The notes under the pieces: generated by a model
Told to the model about the DNA's origin: nothing
The model's input: only the letters and a program-made list of their open reading frames with translations
Database searches by the model: none
Program-made: the position numbers and the translations under genes
Source of the DNA: Muribaculaceae bacterium Zag1
GTDB taxonomy: Bacteria; Bacteroidota; Bacteroidia; Bacteroidales; Muribaculaceae
Reading direction: 5' to 3'
DNA length: 36,384 nucleotides
Assembly (NCBI GenBank): GCA_002633115.1
Contig: NWBJ01000039.1
Span: 25,290 to 61,673, forward strand
Shown: positions 1 to 8,359 of the stretch, piece by piece
How the letters are laid out: the number at the start of each line of letters is the position of its first letter
Numbering within the stretch: the stretch's first letter is position 1

Positions 1-23
1 AGTCAAAAGTCAAAAGTCAAAAG
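1..23 (+). repeat. Heptanucleotide tandem repeat (AGTCAAA)x3
   Basis: Three exact copies of AGTCAAA followed by AG open the window, so the array may extend further left. It lies upstream of yajC and ends 10 bp before the stem-loop element at 33-70. Comparable 7-bp arrays occur at 9650-9670, 17265-17298 and 21454-21495. Confidence 0.85.
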
Positions 24-32
24 GAATAAGTA

Positions 33-70
33 GGGCAGTCGAGTGCCCCGAGGTTCCACCTCGGGTCTCC
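33..70 (+). repeat. Dispersed stem-loop element, copy 1 (upstream of yajC)
   Basis: The conserved core GCAGTCGAGTGCC is followed by an 8-bp stem (47-54 with 58-65, loop TCC) and then TCTC. GGGCA (33-37) and TGCCC (44-48) could form an alternative hairpin that shares bases with the main stem. Copies 2 and 3 are at 17971-18017 and 23117-23159, both on the minus strand. All three read in the direction of the adjacent genes. This copy ends 35 nt before the yajC ATG. Confidence 0.7.
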
Positions 71-105
71 AAAGCCAAAAAACAATAGATCAATAATAAA
101 CCAAA

Positions 106-453
106 ATGATTACCAATTACATTCTCTTGCAAGAGGCCCAGGCCGAAGCAGCTGGCGGCTTCAGCGGCATCTTCATGATCATCATCCTGATCGTGATTTT
201 CTATTTCTTCATGATCCGTCCGCAAAACAAGCGCCAGAAAAAGATACGCGAGGAGCGCGCCAAGCTCGAAAAGGGGTCGCGCGTATTTACCCAAGGCGGT
301 ATCTATGGCAAGGTGTGCGAAGTGAAAGATACCACATTTGTGGTCGAAATCGCCCCCAATGTGAAAATCACTGTCGACAAAAACTGCGTATATGCTGCAG
401 CTGATGCCGATGCCGCTATCCAAGACGCTCAAAACAATTCTCAAAACAAGTAA
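106..453 (+). CDS. yajC: Sec translocon accessory subunit YajC
   Basis: This is a small inner-membrane protein that associates with SecDF during Sec-dependent export. The 115-residue product has one strong membrane segment at about residues 22-38 (rich in I, L and F), followed at once by the family hallmark FMIRPQNKRQKK at the cytosolic face. A YajC-type beta domain follows (GSRVFTQGGIYGKV). The C-terminus is a short polar tail rich in A, D, N and Q. Length is normal for the family. The ATG at 106 sits in an A-rich context (ccaaaATG) and places the membrane segment correctly. The YbbR gene follows 6 bp after the stop in the same frame. The stem-loop element at 33-70 lies in the leader. The gene before it is outside the window; nusB is common at this position in Bacteroidetes. 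Confidence 0.93.
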   Translation: MITNYILLQEAQAEAAGGFSGIFMIIILIVIFYFFMIRPQNKRQKKIREERAKLEKGSRVFTQGGIYGKVCEVKDTTFVVEIAPNVKITVDKNCVYAAADADAAIQDAQNNSQNK

Positions 454-459
454 AAAGAC

Positions 460-1431
460 TTGGGCAAGAAGTACGAAGAGCTGTTGCGTAGGCTCAAATC
501 GCGAGAAGGCAGGAATGTCATCACATTCCTTGTCTTCCTTGTGCTTTCGGCCGTGCTGTGGGTAATCCTTGCCCTCAACGAGGACACTCAGCGCGATTTG
601 CGCTGCGGTGTGCGCATCACCAACGTACCAGATTCGCTAACACGCGTATCCCCCATACCCGAAGCCATCAATGTGAGCGTCAGAGCCAAGGGCTCGCAGC
701 TCATGAAATATTGGTGGCATAAAGCCCCGACGATGACCATCGACTATCGACAGTATCGGTCGGGCAACAAAATCCTATTCAGCGAGGCTTCGATGAAAGC
801 CTTCTTCCGCAGCATCGTAGGGGGAGGGAGTGCCCAGATACTATCAGTCACTCCCGACTCTCTATCGGTGACTTTTACCTCTCAGCCGGGCATAAAACTG
901 CCAGTCAAGCTGGATGCCCATGTCGTGCCAGCCCCCCAATACGTATTGGTCAACAAGCCGCGCACACTTACCGACTCGGTGACGCTATACTCGCTCAACG
1001 ATGTCAACACCATGCTCAAAAGCATCCATACCAAGAAAATTGTGCTCAATGATGTGCGCAAGTCTCAGGTGATGAGGGTGCCATTGGTAGTGCCCGAGCG
1101 CTCGCGCGCAATCCCCGACAGCGTGGACGTGAGCATCGAGGTCGAGCCGTTAATCAGCAAGACCAGAAAGGTGAGCGTGGTGCCAGTGAATGTGCCCCGG
1201 GGCATGAAGCTGATCGCAGTGCCATCGCAGGTAGAGGTGTACTATATGGTGCCCATGAGCATCTATAAAAAATCAGAATCAGATCCAAAATTCAGAGTCG
1301 AGGCCGACTACCGCACAGTCACTGATTCGCTCAGCGAGCGCATTGCCGTCAATTTGGTGTACGCTCCTAAGGATTTCACTAATGTGTTTTTGTCGACCGA
1401 CAGTGTAGATTTCATACTTGAGCAACAATGA
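460..1431 (+). CDS. YbbR-like domain protein with one N-terminal membrane anchor
   Basis: The 323-residue protein has a short basic N-terminus, a membrane segment at about residues 21-39 (ITFLVFLVLSAVLWVILAL), and a periplasmic region with beta-rich repeats of the YbbR type (for example VSVRAKGS near residue 80). YbbR proteins (CdaR in Firmicutes) regulate diadenylate cyclase there; the role in Bacteroidetes is not established. The start is TTG at 460. It is the first possible initiation codon after the yajC stop, since both genes share a frame, and no ATG precedes the membrane segment. The 3' end overlaps coaE by 4 nt (ATGA), which implies translational coupling. The conserved yajC-ybbR-coaE order supports the assignment. 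Confidence 0.85.
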   Translation: MGKKYEELLRRLKSREGRNVITFLVFLVLSAVLWVILALNEDTQRDLRCGVRITNVPDSLTRVSPIPEAINVSVRAKGSQLMKYWWHKAPTMTIDYRQYRSGNKILFSEASMKAFFRSIVGGGSAQILSVTPDSLSVTFTSQPGIKLPVKLDAHVVPAPQYVLVNKPRTLTDSVTLYSLNDVNTMLKSIHTKKIVLNDVRKSQVMRVPLVVPERSRAIPDSVDVSIEVEPLISKTRKVSVVPVNVPRGMKLIAVPSQVEVYYMVPMSIYKKSESDPKFRVEADYRTVTDSLSERIAVNLVYAPKDFTNVFLSTDSVDFILEQQ

Positions 1432-1994
1432 ACCTCATAGCTATCACAGGTGGCATAGGAGCTGGTAAGTCGGTGGTGTCACAGGTGCTGAGGGCTATGG
1501 GATATCCGGTGTACGACTGCGATACCCATGCCAAGCGCATAATGGACAATAGCGCAGAGCTCAAAAATCAGATTTCACGTGAAATTTCTACCGAGGCGAT
1601 TCGAGCCGACGGCTCGATTGATCGCCCCAGACTCTCTGCAATCGTATTTGGCGATGCCGAAAAATTGGCTACACTCAATGCGATAGTGCATGGAGCGGTA
1701 AAGCGCGACCTGATGGAGTGGGCTAAGGCACAGAAGGGCCGGGCTTTTGTCGAGACGGCTATTCTCAAAGAGAGCGGACTTGACAAGGTGGTAGATGACG
1801 TATGGGTAGTGGATTCGCCGCGAGATGTGCGGGTAGCTCGAGTGATGCTGCGCAGCGGCCTGACGCGCGAGCAGGTAGAAAAAAGAATGGCGTCGCAATC
1901 GGCCAGTTGGCCATCCGACGCCAGTGTTATCTTAAATGACGATAGTCATTCGTTGCTGTTGCAGATCGATGCTCTGTTGCGAGCCGGGGCTTAG
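1428..1994 (+). CDS. coaE: Dephospho-CoA kinase
   Basis: This enzyme carries out the last step of coenzyme A synthesis, ATP-dependent phosphorylation of the 3'-hydroxyl of dephospho-CoA, in the cytosol. The 188-residue product begins with a P-loop (ITGGIGAGKSVVSQ, residues 5-18), followed by the substrate-site motif PVYDCDTHAKRIM. Later comes the lid-like region MLRSGLTREQVEKRMASQ, with the arginines typical of the family. Length is slightly under the usual 195-205. It overlaps the YbbR gene by 4 nt at the start. Its TAG stop overlaps the TAA of the convergent thioredoxin-like gene by 3 bp (1992-1993 shared in full, TTAG overall). No terminator fits between them, so the two transcripts must overlap. 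Confidence 0.93.
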   Translation: MNLIAITGGIGAGKSVVSQVLRAMGYPVYDCDTHAKRIMDNSAELKNQISREISTEAIRADGSIDRPRLSAIVFGDAEKLATLNAIVHGAVKRDLMEWAKAQKGRAFVETAILKESGLDKVVDDVWVVDSPRDVRVARVMLRSGLTREQVEKRMASQSASWPSDASVILNDDSHSLLLQIDALLRAGA

Positions 1995-2320
1995 CGCTTG
2001 CCAAGTTCGTTGGCCGGTGTTGGGTCTGCCGAAGCAGCCAGGTGGTCAAACAAGTCATCCTCGCTGACGATGCCGGTAGCGCGCCAGTGAGCGCGGCCAT
2101 AGCGGTAAACGATGAAGGTGGGGAGGGTCTCAATCTTCTCGCGGTCGGCAAGACGCGGGTCAGCGTTGACATCTATGGTAATTACTTGGGCAGAGAGGTC
2201 GCCGATGCGCTCTCTCACACGTTGTACCACCGGGGCCATAGCCTCGCAATTAGCATTGTCTTGAGAATAGAATTCCACAAGCGCAGCCACTGTTTGTTTG
2301 ATTTGTTGTGAGTATTCCAT
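1991..2320 (-). CDS. Thioredoxin-fold protein lacking the CXXC nucleophile
   Basis: The 109-residue product matches thioredoxin along its length: a first strand AALVEFYSQ, the active-site position, a helix MAPVVQRVRERI, the strand VITIDVNADP, and the cis-proline loop ETLPTFIVYRYG. Where thioredoxin has WCGPCK this protein has DNANCE. The solvent-exposed nucleophilic cysteine is an asparagine and only the second cysteine is left. A normal thiol-disulfide exchange cycle is therefore unlikely. A chaperone-like, binding or monothiol role is possible (inference). It is the last gene of the minus-strand group rlu-fmt-rarA, 72 bp after rarA, and meets coaE tail to tail with overlapping stops. ATG at 2320 gives the natural thioredoxin N-terminus. 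Confidence 0.8.
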   Translation of the reverse strand: MEYSQQIKQTVAALVEFYSQDNANCEAMAPVVQRVRERIGDLSAQVITIDVNADPRLADREKIETLPTFIVYRYGRAHWRATGIVSEDDLFDHLAASADPTPANELGKR

Positions 2321-2392
2321 AATAAGAGGTTTTAGCTGTTTCCTATCAATAGAATAACCCCCAACAGGGCTAAAAGGTTTAGGGAAAATGCC

Positions 2393-3664
2393 TTAGCGTC
2401 CCCAACGTTGTCGTTGGCGCTCGGCAATTGTTGCCTCTTGCGGATTTTGCCCTGGCTCATACAGGCGAGTGCCTTGCAGAGTGTCGGGCAGATACTGTTG
2501 CACCACGAAATTGCCGGGATAATCATGGGCGTAGAGATAGTTGGCGTGGTAGCCAAGATCCTTCATCAGCTTAGTCGGGGCATTGCGTATGGGCAGCGGC
2601 ACCGGTTGATTGCCAGTCTGGCGCACCAAAGCCAAGGCCTTGTCGATAGCCAAGTATGCTGAGTTGCTCTTGGGCGAGGTGGCCAAGTAGATGGTACATT
2701 CCGATAGTGGGATTCGGCCCTCGGGCATGCCTATTTTTTGCACAGTGTCAAAGCAAGCGTTGGCCAAAAGCAGAGCATTGGGATTTGCCAGACCGATATC
2801 CTCAGCGGCGAGAATCACCAAGCGGCGAGCAATGAAGATAGGGTCTTCGCCGCCTTCAATCATTCGGGCCAGCCAATAGACTGCGCCATCGGGGTCGCTG
2901 CCGCGCACGCTTTTGATAAAGGCGGAGATGATATCGTAGTGCATGTCGCCCGTCTTGTCATAAGCGAGCGGATTCTCTTGCAGCCGGTTGATTACTATCT
3001 CATTGTTGATGACCAATGGTTGTCCGTGGGGTGTAGATTGGTCGATTAACTCAATGATGTTGAGCAGTTTGCGAGCATCACCGCCTGAGAAACGGAATAG
3101 GGCAGTAGTCTCTTCGACCTTGACTTCGCGCTTGCTCAGGATTTCGTCTCTCTCGATGGTGCGGTCAAGCAGGGTTTGCAATTCCACCTCTTCGAGAGGC
3201 TTGAGAGTGTAGACCTGTGCGCGAGAGAGCAGAGGACGGATTACTTCGAATGATGGATTCTCGGTTGTGGCTCCAATCAAGGTCACGATGCCGCTCTCTA
3301 CGGCTCCGAGCAGACTGTCTTGCTGGTTTTTGCTGAACCGGTGTATCTCATCAATAAATAGGATTGGCCTGCCGGCATTGAACATGCTTGATGCCTCGCG
3401 CTTGCATTGGTCCAGCACCTCGCGCACCTCCTTGACGCCCGAGGTTACGGCCGAGAGGGTGAAAAATTTGCTCTTGGTGCTGTTGGCGATGATGCGAGCT
3501 ATAGTAGTCTTGCCCACGCCGGGAGGGCCCCAGAGGATGAACGAGGCCACCGAACTCTGCTCTATCATATTGCGTATGATTCCGCCAGGTCCTACCAAAT
3601 GGTTCTGCCCTATGTAGTCGTCGAGAGTTTTGGGCCTCATTCTCTCGGCCAGTGGAGCTATCAT
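2393..3664 (-). CDS. rarA: Replication-associated recombination protein A (RarA/MgsA AAA+ ATPase)
   Basis: This AAA+ ATPase is related to clamp-loader subunits, eukaryotic WRNIP1 and yeast Mgs1, and acts at stalled replication forks. The 423 residues show LAERMRPKTLDDYIGQ at the N-terminus, Walker A GPPGVGKTT (46-54), Walker B LFIDEIHRF (102-110), sensor 1 ATTENPSF near 130, and an arginine-finger/sensor 2 region (SGGDARKLLN). The C-terminal half has the family tetramerisation domain, including DPDGAVYWLARMIEGGEDP and the late block MKDLGYHANYLYAHDYPGNF. It begins 4 nt inside the end of fmt (ATGA overlap), so the two are probably translated together. No unusual residues were noticed. Confidence 0.94.
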   Translation of the reverse strand: MIAPLAERMRPKTLDDYIGQNHLVGPGGIIRNMIEQSSVASFILWGPPGVGKTTIARIIANSTKSKFFTLSAVTSGVKEVREVLDQCKREASSMFNAGRPILFIDEIHRFSKNQQDSLLGAVESGIVTLIGATTENPSFEVIRPLLSRAQVYTLKPLEEVELQTLLDRTIERDEILSKREVKVEETTALFRFSGGDARKLLNIIELIDQSTPHGQPLVINNEIVINRLQENPLAYDKTGDMHYDIISAFIKSVRGSDPDGAVYWLARMIEGGEDPIFIARRLVILAAEDIGLANPNALLLANACFDTVQKIGMPEGRIPLSECTIYLATSPKSNSAYLAIDKALALVRQTGNQPVPLPIRNAPTKLMKDLGYHANYLYAHDYPGNFVVQQYLPDTLQGTRLYEPGQNPQEATIAERQRQRWGR

Positions 3665-4605
3665 AGGCGAGCGCCGCGCAGATAGTCGGCGGCAGACATT
3701 GGTTTTTTACCCTGAGGCTGCAAGCGCAATATCTCGATCTGATTGTCGGCAGTGTTGACCATCAACCGATTATTAGATACTGAGATAGTACCCGGCTCGC
3801 CAGTTGAGGGTTGAGAAGAAACCGAGGTCTCCAATACTTTCATAGCCAAGGGAGCGCGGCCATCCATGGGAATCTCTGTCCAGGCAGCCGGATATGGCGA
3901 CAATCCCCTGACCAGATTATGGATAGAGACGGCAGGGCGTGTCCAGTCGATTTTGCAAGTGTCTTTGAAAATCTTGGGGGCAGGTGTTGGCTCCTCGCCA
4001 TTGAGCAGTTGATCCTGCGGGATTGGGCACAGCTCTCCCTTGAGGATATCCTCGACAGTGCGGATAGTGAGGTCAGCACCGAGCATCATCAGCTTGTCAT
4101 GAACCGAGCCCAGATTGTCGGATGGCAGGATATCAATCCTCTCTTGGGCAATGAGGTCGCCGGTGTCGATTTCATGCTTTAGGAAGAATGTGGTGACTCC
4201 GGTCTCAGTGTCGCCATTGATGATTGCCCAATTGATGGGGGCAGCTCCTCGGTAGCGAGGCAGCAATGATGCGTGGAGATTGAAAGTACCCAATCTCGGC
4301 ATTTGCCACACCACCTGAGGCAGCATGCGGAATGCTATCACTATGAATAGGTCAGCACCGATGCTGCGCAATTCCTCAACAAAAGCCGGATCTTTGAGAT
4401 TGGCGGGTTGAAGCACCGGCAGTCCGTATTTGAGGGCGCATTGCTTGACTGGCGATTGCAGCAGATGATGGCCACGTCCGGCTGGTTTGTCGGGCATAGT
4501 CACTACGGCTGCTACATTGTAACCGCCATCAACCAATCGGCTCAAACTCTCGACTGCGAAGTCGGGCGTGCCGAGAAATACTATTTTGAGGTCTTCTTTA
4601 TTCAT
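3661..4605 (-). CDS. fmt: Methionyl-tRNA formyltransferase
   Basis: The enzyme transfers the formyl group from 10-formyl-tetrahydrofolate to Met-tRNAi, producing the bacterial initiator tRNA. The 315-residue product starts MNKEDLKIVFLGTPDFAV. It carries the catalytic set N109 and H111 (within FNLHASLLPRYRGAAPINW) and D147 (HEIDTGDL), each shifted by three from the E. coli N106/H108/D144. A C-terminal OB-like domain begins near residue 205. An in-frame ATG 39 nt upstream would add 13 residues that run into the pseudouridine synthase gene and match nothing. I therefore chose the ATG at 4605, which overlaps that gene by 8 nt. The 3' end overlaps rarA by 4 nt. Confidence 0.95.
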   Translation of the reverse strand: MNKEDLKIVFLGTPDFAVESLSRLVDGGYNVAAVVTMPDKPAGRGHHLLQSPVKQCALKYGLPVLQPANLKDPAFVEELRSIGADLFIVIAFRMLPQVVWQMPRLGTFNLHASLLPRYRGAAPINWAIINGDTETGVTTFFLKHEIDTGDLIAQERIDILPSDNLGSVHDKLMMLGADLTIRTVEDILKGELCPIPQDQLLNGEEPTPAPKIFKDTCKIDWTRPAVSIHNLVRGLSPYPAAWTEIPMDGRAPLAMKVLETSVSSQPSTGEPGTISVSNNRLMVNTADNQIEILRLQPQGKKPMSAADYLRGARL

Positions 4606-5281
4606 TGGCTTTTGATTGGGCAACAGCGTGCCACAGAGTATCATCGGGGACTGGAGCCGTGATGTCTATTGGCTTGTTGGATACCGGATGTATAAATTGA
4701 ATGCGGCGAGCCATCAGAGAGATGCTGCCATCAGGATTGCTGCGAGTGTCGCCATATTTGAGGTCGCCCTTGATGGGGCAGCCGATTGCAGCCAGCTGCG
4801 CTCTGATTTGGTGCTTGCGGCCGGTGAGCAGGTTGACCTCGAGTAAATGGTAACGGTCAGAACTTGCTATCAAGCGATATTCCAATTTGGCCTCCTTCGC
4901 ACCATCCTTGGGTATCGGACAAACGTAAGTCTTGTTGTTTTTCTCGACTGATGTAAGATAATGGGTAAGCAGGTCGGCATTTTTTGGCGGTCGGTTGCGT
5001 ACGATGGCCCAATAAGTCTTGTGCACCTTGCCTTGGCGAAACATGTCGTTGAGCCGGGTCAGAGCCTTGCTGGTGCGGGCAAACACCACAGCGCCACTGA
5101 CTGGGCGGTCGAGGCGATGAGCCACGCCGAGGAAAACATTGCCGGGCTTAGCGTAGGTTTCCTTAATATATTCTTTGACTATTTCGCTCAGGGGTTTGTC
5201 GCCAGTCTTGTCGGCTTGCACGATTTCTCCTGAGGCTTTATTGACAACTATTATGTGATTGTCCTCGTAAAGTACCTGCAT
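4598..5281 (-). CDS. RluA-family RNA pseudouridine synthase
   Basis: The enzyme converts specific uridines in rRNA or tRNA to pseudouridine. The 227 residues hold a single catalytic domain with no N-terminal S4 domain, as in the RluA/TruC branch. Motif I is YEDNHIIVVNKASG near the start. The catalytic aspartate lies in VAHRLDRPVSG at about residues 53-63, and the motif III region LLTGRKHQIRAQLAAIGCPI is near 150-170. The target base cannot be told from sequence. No promoter fits between this gene and the mdh terminator (5297-5332). The rlu-fmt-rarA-trx group may depend on read-through from mdh or on a promoter that overlaps the hairpin. Confidence 0.88.
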   Translation of the reverse strand: MQVLYEDNHIIVVNKASGEIVQADKTGDKPLSEIVKEYIKETYAKPGNVFLGVAHRLDRPVSGAVVFARTSKALTRLNDMFRQGKVHKTYWAIVRNRPPKNADLLTHYLTSVEKNNKTYVCPIPKDGAKEAKLEYRLIASSDRYHLLEVNLLTGRKHQIRAQLAAIGCPIKGDLKYGDTRSNPDGSISLMARRIQFIHPVSNKPIDITAPVPDDTLWHAVAQSKANE

Positions 5282-5296
5282 AGGAGATGGAATAGA

Positions 5297-5332
5297 AAGG
5301 CACTCCCTCTGATGGGAGAGAGGGAGTGCCTT
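5297..5332 (-). terminator. Rho-independent terminator after mdh
   Basis: Fourteen perfectly complementary bases (5297-5310 with 5319-5332) enclose an 8-nt loop. Read on the minus strand, the stem runs into TTTCTATT, which suits termination of the pgm-mdh transcript. Confidence 0.8.
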
Positions 5333-5347
5333 GGGGTTAGAGAGTGC

Positions 5348-6358
5348 TTAGAGATTCGGGTTGATGGACTTCCACTGATCGATAGCGGGCAGCACACCCA
5401 TAGCGATCACTTGGTCGCGGAGGGCGCAGAGGTGGCCATAGCTCTTGTCGAGGTCGGCCATTTCTTGGTCTGTACCGGTCACAATCTTGGTGTAGACGCC
5501 ATCGTTGGTCAGGCGCGAGGGCATAGCCATCATGATGTGATGGTATTTCTCGCTGGCTACGTAGCAGCCCACCGGCCATTTGAACTCTTCGCCACCCATA
5601 GCGGCACCGATCATCTCGACTGAGAGATACGATGGGCTCTGGAACGAAGAACGGCCGCGCAGCTTGATGATAGCGGCTCCGCCTTGGGTCACAGCCTTCT
5701 TCATGGCATCCCACTCCTCGCATGAGAGAGCTATGCCATTGACTGTCTTGCCAGTCCCGATTATGTCGAGCAGCGGAGTGCCGTCGATGGTAACGGGCGA
5801 TGCGAACACAGCCATTTGCTCGCCATGGCCGCCGAATGTGCAGCAGTTGCGCACCTTGTACTGCTCGATGCCAAAGTGCTTGGCGAGAGCGCTCTGCAGA
5901 CGAGTGCTATCGAGAGCAGCGAGGGTGCTGAGCTGGTTGGGCTTGAGGCCCGAGTAGAGGAGGGTTACGAGGCCGGTGATATCGGCGGGGTTGAAGATGA
6001 TTACCACGTGCTTAACATCGGGGCAGTACTTCTTGATGTTTTCACCAAGTTCCTTAGCCACAGCAGCATTGCCGGCGAGGAGGTCTTCGCGGGTCATGCC
6101 CTCTTTGCGGGGTGCGCCACCTGATGAGATGACGTACTTGGCATCCTTGAATGCTACTTCGGGGTCGGTGGTAGCGGTGATGTTGACATGGTCAAAACCA
6201 CACTGGCGCATTTCCTCGGCCACGCCTTCGGGCGAGAACACGTCATACAGGCAGATGTTGTTGGTCAGACGCATCATGATAGCGGTCTGAGCCATGTTGG
6301 AGCCGATCATGCCAGCAGCTCCCACGATGGTAAGCTTTTCGTTTGTGATAAAATCCAT
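5348..6358 (-). CDS. mdh: Malate dehydrogenase (NAD-dependent, LDH/MDH superfamily)
   Basis: The enzyme interconverts malate and oxaloacetate. In fermenting Bacteroidales this serves the reductive branch towards succinate and propionate. The 336 residues have a Rossmann nucleotide-binding start (LTIVGAAGMIGSN, 9-21), an aspartate after beta-2 (LYDVF) favouring NAD, the substrate-loop arginines in GAPRKEGMTREDLL, the NPADI motif, and the catalytic histidine in TFGGHGEQM near residue 176. Length is near the family's usual 310-335. It lies 33 bp downstream of the phosphoglucomutase gene on the same strand without a visible promoter of its own, so the two are probably co-transcribed. The terminator at 5297-5332 follows. 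Confidence 0.93.
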   Translation of the reverse strand: MDFITNEKLTIVGAAGMIGSNMAQTAIMMRLTNNICLYDVFSPEGVAEEMRQCGFDHVNITATTDPEVAFKDAKYVISSGGAPRKEGMTREDLLAGNAAVAKELGENIKKYCPDVKHVVIIFNPADITGLVTLLYSGLKPNQLSTLAALDSTRLQSALAKHFGIEQYKVRNCCTFGGHGEQMAVFASPVTIDGTPLLDIIGTGKTVNGIALSCEEWDAMKKAVTQGGAAIIKLRGRSSFQSPSYLSVEMIGAAMGGEEFKWPVGCYVASEKYHHIMMAMPSRLTNDGVYTKIVTGTDQEMADLDKSYGHLCALRDQVIAMGVLPAIDQWKSINPNL

Positions 6359-6391
6359 AACAAGTGTTAGATGGTGATTAGTGTATGGTTA

Positions 6392-8140
6392 TTATATGCC
6401 AAGCTGCTTTTTGATATCAGCAATCTTGTCATGAGCTTTAGCGGTAACCTCATCGTAGTGCTCAGCGCAGTCGAGCTTGTCATGCACCTCGATGTAGAAC
6501 TTGATCTTAGGCTCTGTGCCCGAGGGACGGATCGACACCTTGGTGCCGTCGGCGGTGAAGTATTGGAGCACGTTACTGGTGGTGGGGAAGTCCATCTTGG
6601 TGACATTGCCAGTGGGCACGTCGGTCTCGTTGAGGTCGGCATAGTCCTTGATTGTCACCACGGGGCTGCCAGCGAGTTCCTTGACAGGATTCTCGCGGAA
6701 ATTCTTCATCATGGCCTGGATTTCCTCAGCGCCGCTCTTGCCCTTGCGCACCACGGAGATGCCCTCTTCGAGCGAGAAGCCATTCTTTACATAGATATCC
6801 TGGAGCATCTGGTTGAAGTCGAGGCCGCGGTCCTTAGCCCAAGCGGCGATCTCGGCCATCAGCGAGATAGCGGAAACAGAGTCCTTGTCGCGAGCGAAGT
6901 CCTCAGCGAGGAATCCGTAGCTCTCTTCGCCGCCGCCGATGTAGCGCATCTTGCCCTCGAGGTCGCGGATCACAGAAGCAATCCACTTGAAGCCGGTGTA
7001 GCAGTCATACATGCGCACATTGTTGTTGCGAGCGATAGCGCGGATGGTCTCGGTGGTAACGATGGTCTTGACGATGTACTCGTTGCCGAGCAGACGGCCC
7101 ATCTCACGGTTGCGGACCATGATGTAGTTGAGCAGAATCATCACGATCTGGTTGCCATTGAGCAGCTGATATTCGCCGTTGCTCAGACGCACCACGCAGC
7201 CGATACGGTCGGCATCGGGGTCAGAAGCGAAGATAACGTCGGCGTTGACCTCCTTAGCCTTTGCGATAGCCATAGCCATAGCTGAGGGCACTTCGGGGTT
7301 GGGAGATTCTACGGTTGGGAAGTCGCCCGATGGGATGTCTTGTTCGGGCACGTGGATAATATTGGTGAATCCGTAGTTGCGGAGCGAATCAGGAATCATC
7401 TTCACGCCGGTGCCGTGGATCGGGGTGTAGACGATCTTGAGGTCATGGTGACGCTTGCAAACCTCGGGATCGAGCGAGAGGGTCTTGATGGCAGCGAGGA
7501 ATGCGTTGTCCATCTCTTCACCGATAATCTGGATTTTTGACTTGTCGCCCTGGAATTTGATTTCCTTGACATCTTTGATCTTCTCAACATTGTTGATGAT
7601 GTTGACGTCGTGGGGAGCGATGATCTGAGCGCCGTCGGCCCAGTATGCCTTGTAGCCGTTATATTCTTTGGGATTGTGCGAAGCAGTGATGTTGACACCG
7701 CTCTGGCAGCCGAGGTGGCGGATAGCGAACGAAAGCTCGGGGGTAGGACGGAAGCTCTCGAACAGATAAACCTTGATGCCGTTGGCTGAGAAGATGTCGG
7801 CGACGATTTCGGCAAACTTGCGTGAGTTGTTGCGCACGTCATGACCAACCACAACCGAGATTTCGGGCAGGTCAGCAAATGCCTCTTTCAGGTAGTTGGC
7901 GAGGCCCTGGGTAGCTGCGCCCACGGTGTAGATGTTCATGCGGTTTGTGCCAGCACCCATGATGCCGCGGAGGCCGCCAGTGCCGAATTCAAGGTCTTTG
8001 TAGAATGATTCGATGAGCTCGGTTGAATCTTCAGATTCAAGCATACGTTTAACCTCGGCTCGAGTCTCGGGGTCGTAGCTATCGGTGAGCCATGCCAAAG
8101 CACGCTGCTTCACCTGGTTTAAAAGATCGTTTTGTTCCAT
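6392..8140 (-). CDS. pgm: Phosphoglucomutase/phosphomannomutase (alpha-D-phosphohexomutase family)
   Basis: The enzyme moves the phosphate of hexose phosphates between C1 and C6, linking glycolysis to glycogen and sugar-nucleotide synthesis. The 582-residue protein shows all four family signatures. These are the phosphoserine loop TASHNPKEYNGYK near residue 151, the metal site DPDADRIG near 307, the sugar-specificity loop GGEESYG near 401, and the phosphate-binding loop RPSGTEPK near 537. The GEESYG form and the length point to the PGM2-like bacterial subgroup, with phosphoglucomutase activity more likely than phosphomannomutase. A clear promoter lies about 100 bp upstream (8241-8272). Galactose and glycogen genes elsewhere in the window would depend on this step. 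Confidence 0.92.
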   Translation of the reverse strand: MEQNDLLNQVKQRALAWLTDSYDPETRAEVKRMLESEDSTELIESFYKDLEFGTGGLRGIMGAGTNRMNIYTVGAATQGLANYLKEAFADLPEISVVVGHDVRNNSRKFAEIVADIFSANGIKVYLFESFRPTPELSFAIRHLGCQSGVNITASHNPKEYNGYKAYWADGAQIIAPHDVNIINNVEKIKDVKEIKFQGDKSKIQIIGEEMDNAFLAAIKTLSLDPEVCKRHHDLKIVYTPIHGTGVKMIPDSLRNYGFTNIIHVPEQDIPSGDFPTVESPNPEVPSAMAMAIAKAKEVNADVIFASDPDADRIGCVVRLSNGEYQLLNGNQIVMILLNYIMVRNREMGRLLGNEYIVKTIVTTETIRAIARNNNVRMYDCYTGFKWIASVIRDLEGKMRYIGGGEESYGFLAEDFARDKDSVSAISLMAEIAAWAKDRGLDFNQMLQDIYVKNGFSLEEGISVVRKGKSGAEEIQAMMKNFRENPVKELAGSPVVTIKDYADLNETDVPTGNVTKMDFPTTSNVLQYFTADGTKVSIRPSGTEPKIKFYIEVHDKLDCAEHYDEVTAKAHDKIADIKKQLGI

Positions 8141-8240
8141 GATTTAAGGAATATTGGTATTATGATATATTCGTAATGCTTAGTTACTAAGTAGGTGACT
8201 GCTGTGTTGTTAAAAGGTGAGTGTTAAATATGTTAATAAG

Positions 8241-8272
8241 CAAAGTTAACCCTTTATCATTAAATTTACAAA
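8241..8272 (-). promoter_or_regulatory. Bacteroidetes-type promoter for pgm-mdh
   Basis: On the minus strand TTTG (8272-8269) is followed after 20 bp by TAACTTTG (8248-8241). This fits the TTTG-N19/20-TAnnTTTG consensus and predicts a leader of roughly 90-95 nt before the pgm ATG. Confidence 0.75.
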
Positions 8273-8320
8273 TATATCTAACAAAAAGTTCAAATTTTTA
8301 ATATTTTTGACATTAGAGGG

Positions 8321-8351
8321 CCAAAAGACAACCCATTTGGGCGTCTCTTGG
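8321..8351 (-). terminator. Imperfect hairpin downstream of cdsA
   Basis: CCAAAAGACAACCCA (8321-8335) can pair with TGGGCGTCTCTTGG (8338-8351) with one small internal mismatch. It lies 9 bp after the cdsA stop and ahead of the pgm promoter. There is no strong T-run directly after it on the minus strand, so termination is only plausible. Confidence 0.45.
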
Positions 8352-8359
8352 CGACAAAC

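Noticed and set aside
6371-7285. Plus-strand open frame of about 304 codons opposite pgm
   Set aside because: It is wholly antisense to a phosphoglucomutase with all family motifs. Its translation is low-complexity and rich in H, V and L, as expected from a complementary strand at this GC content.
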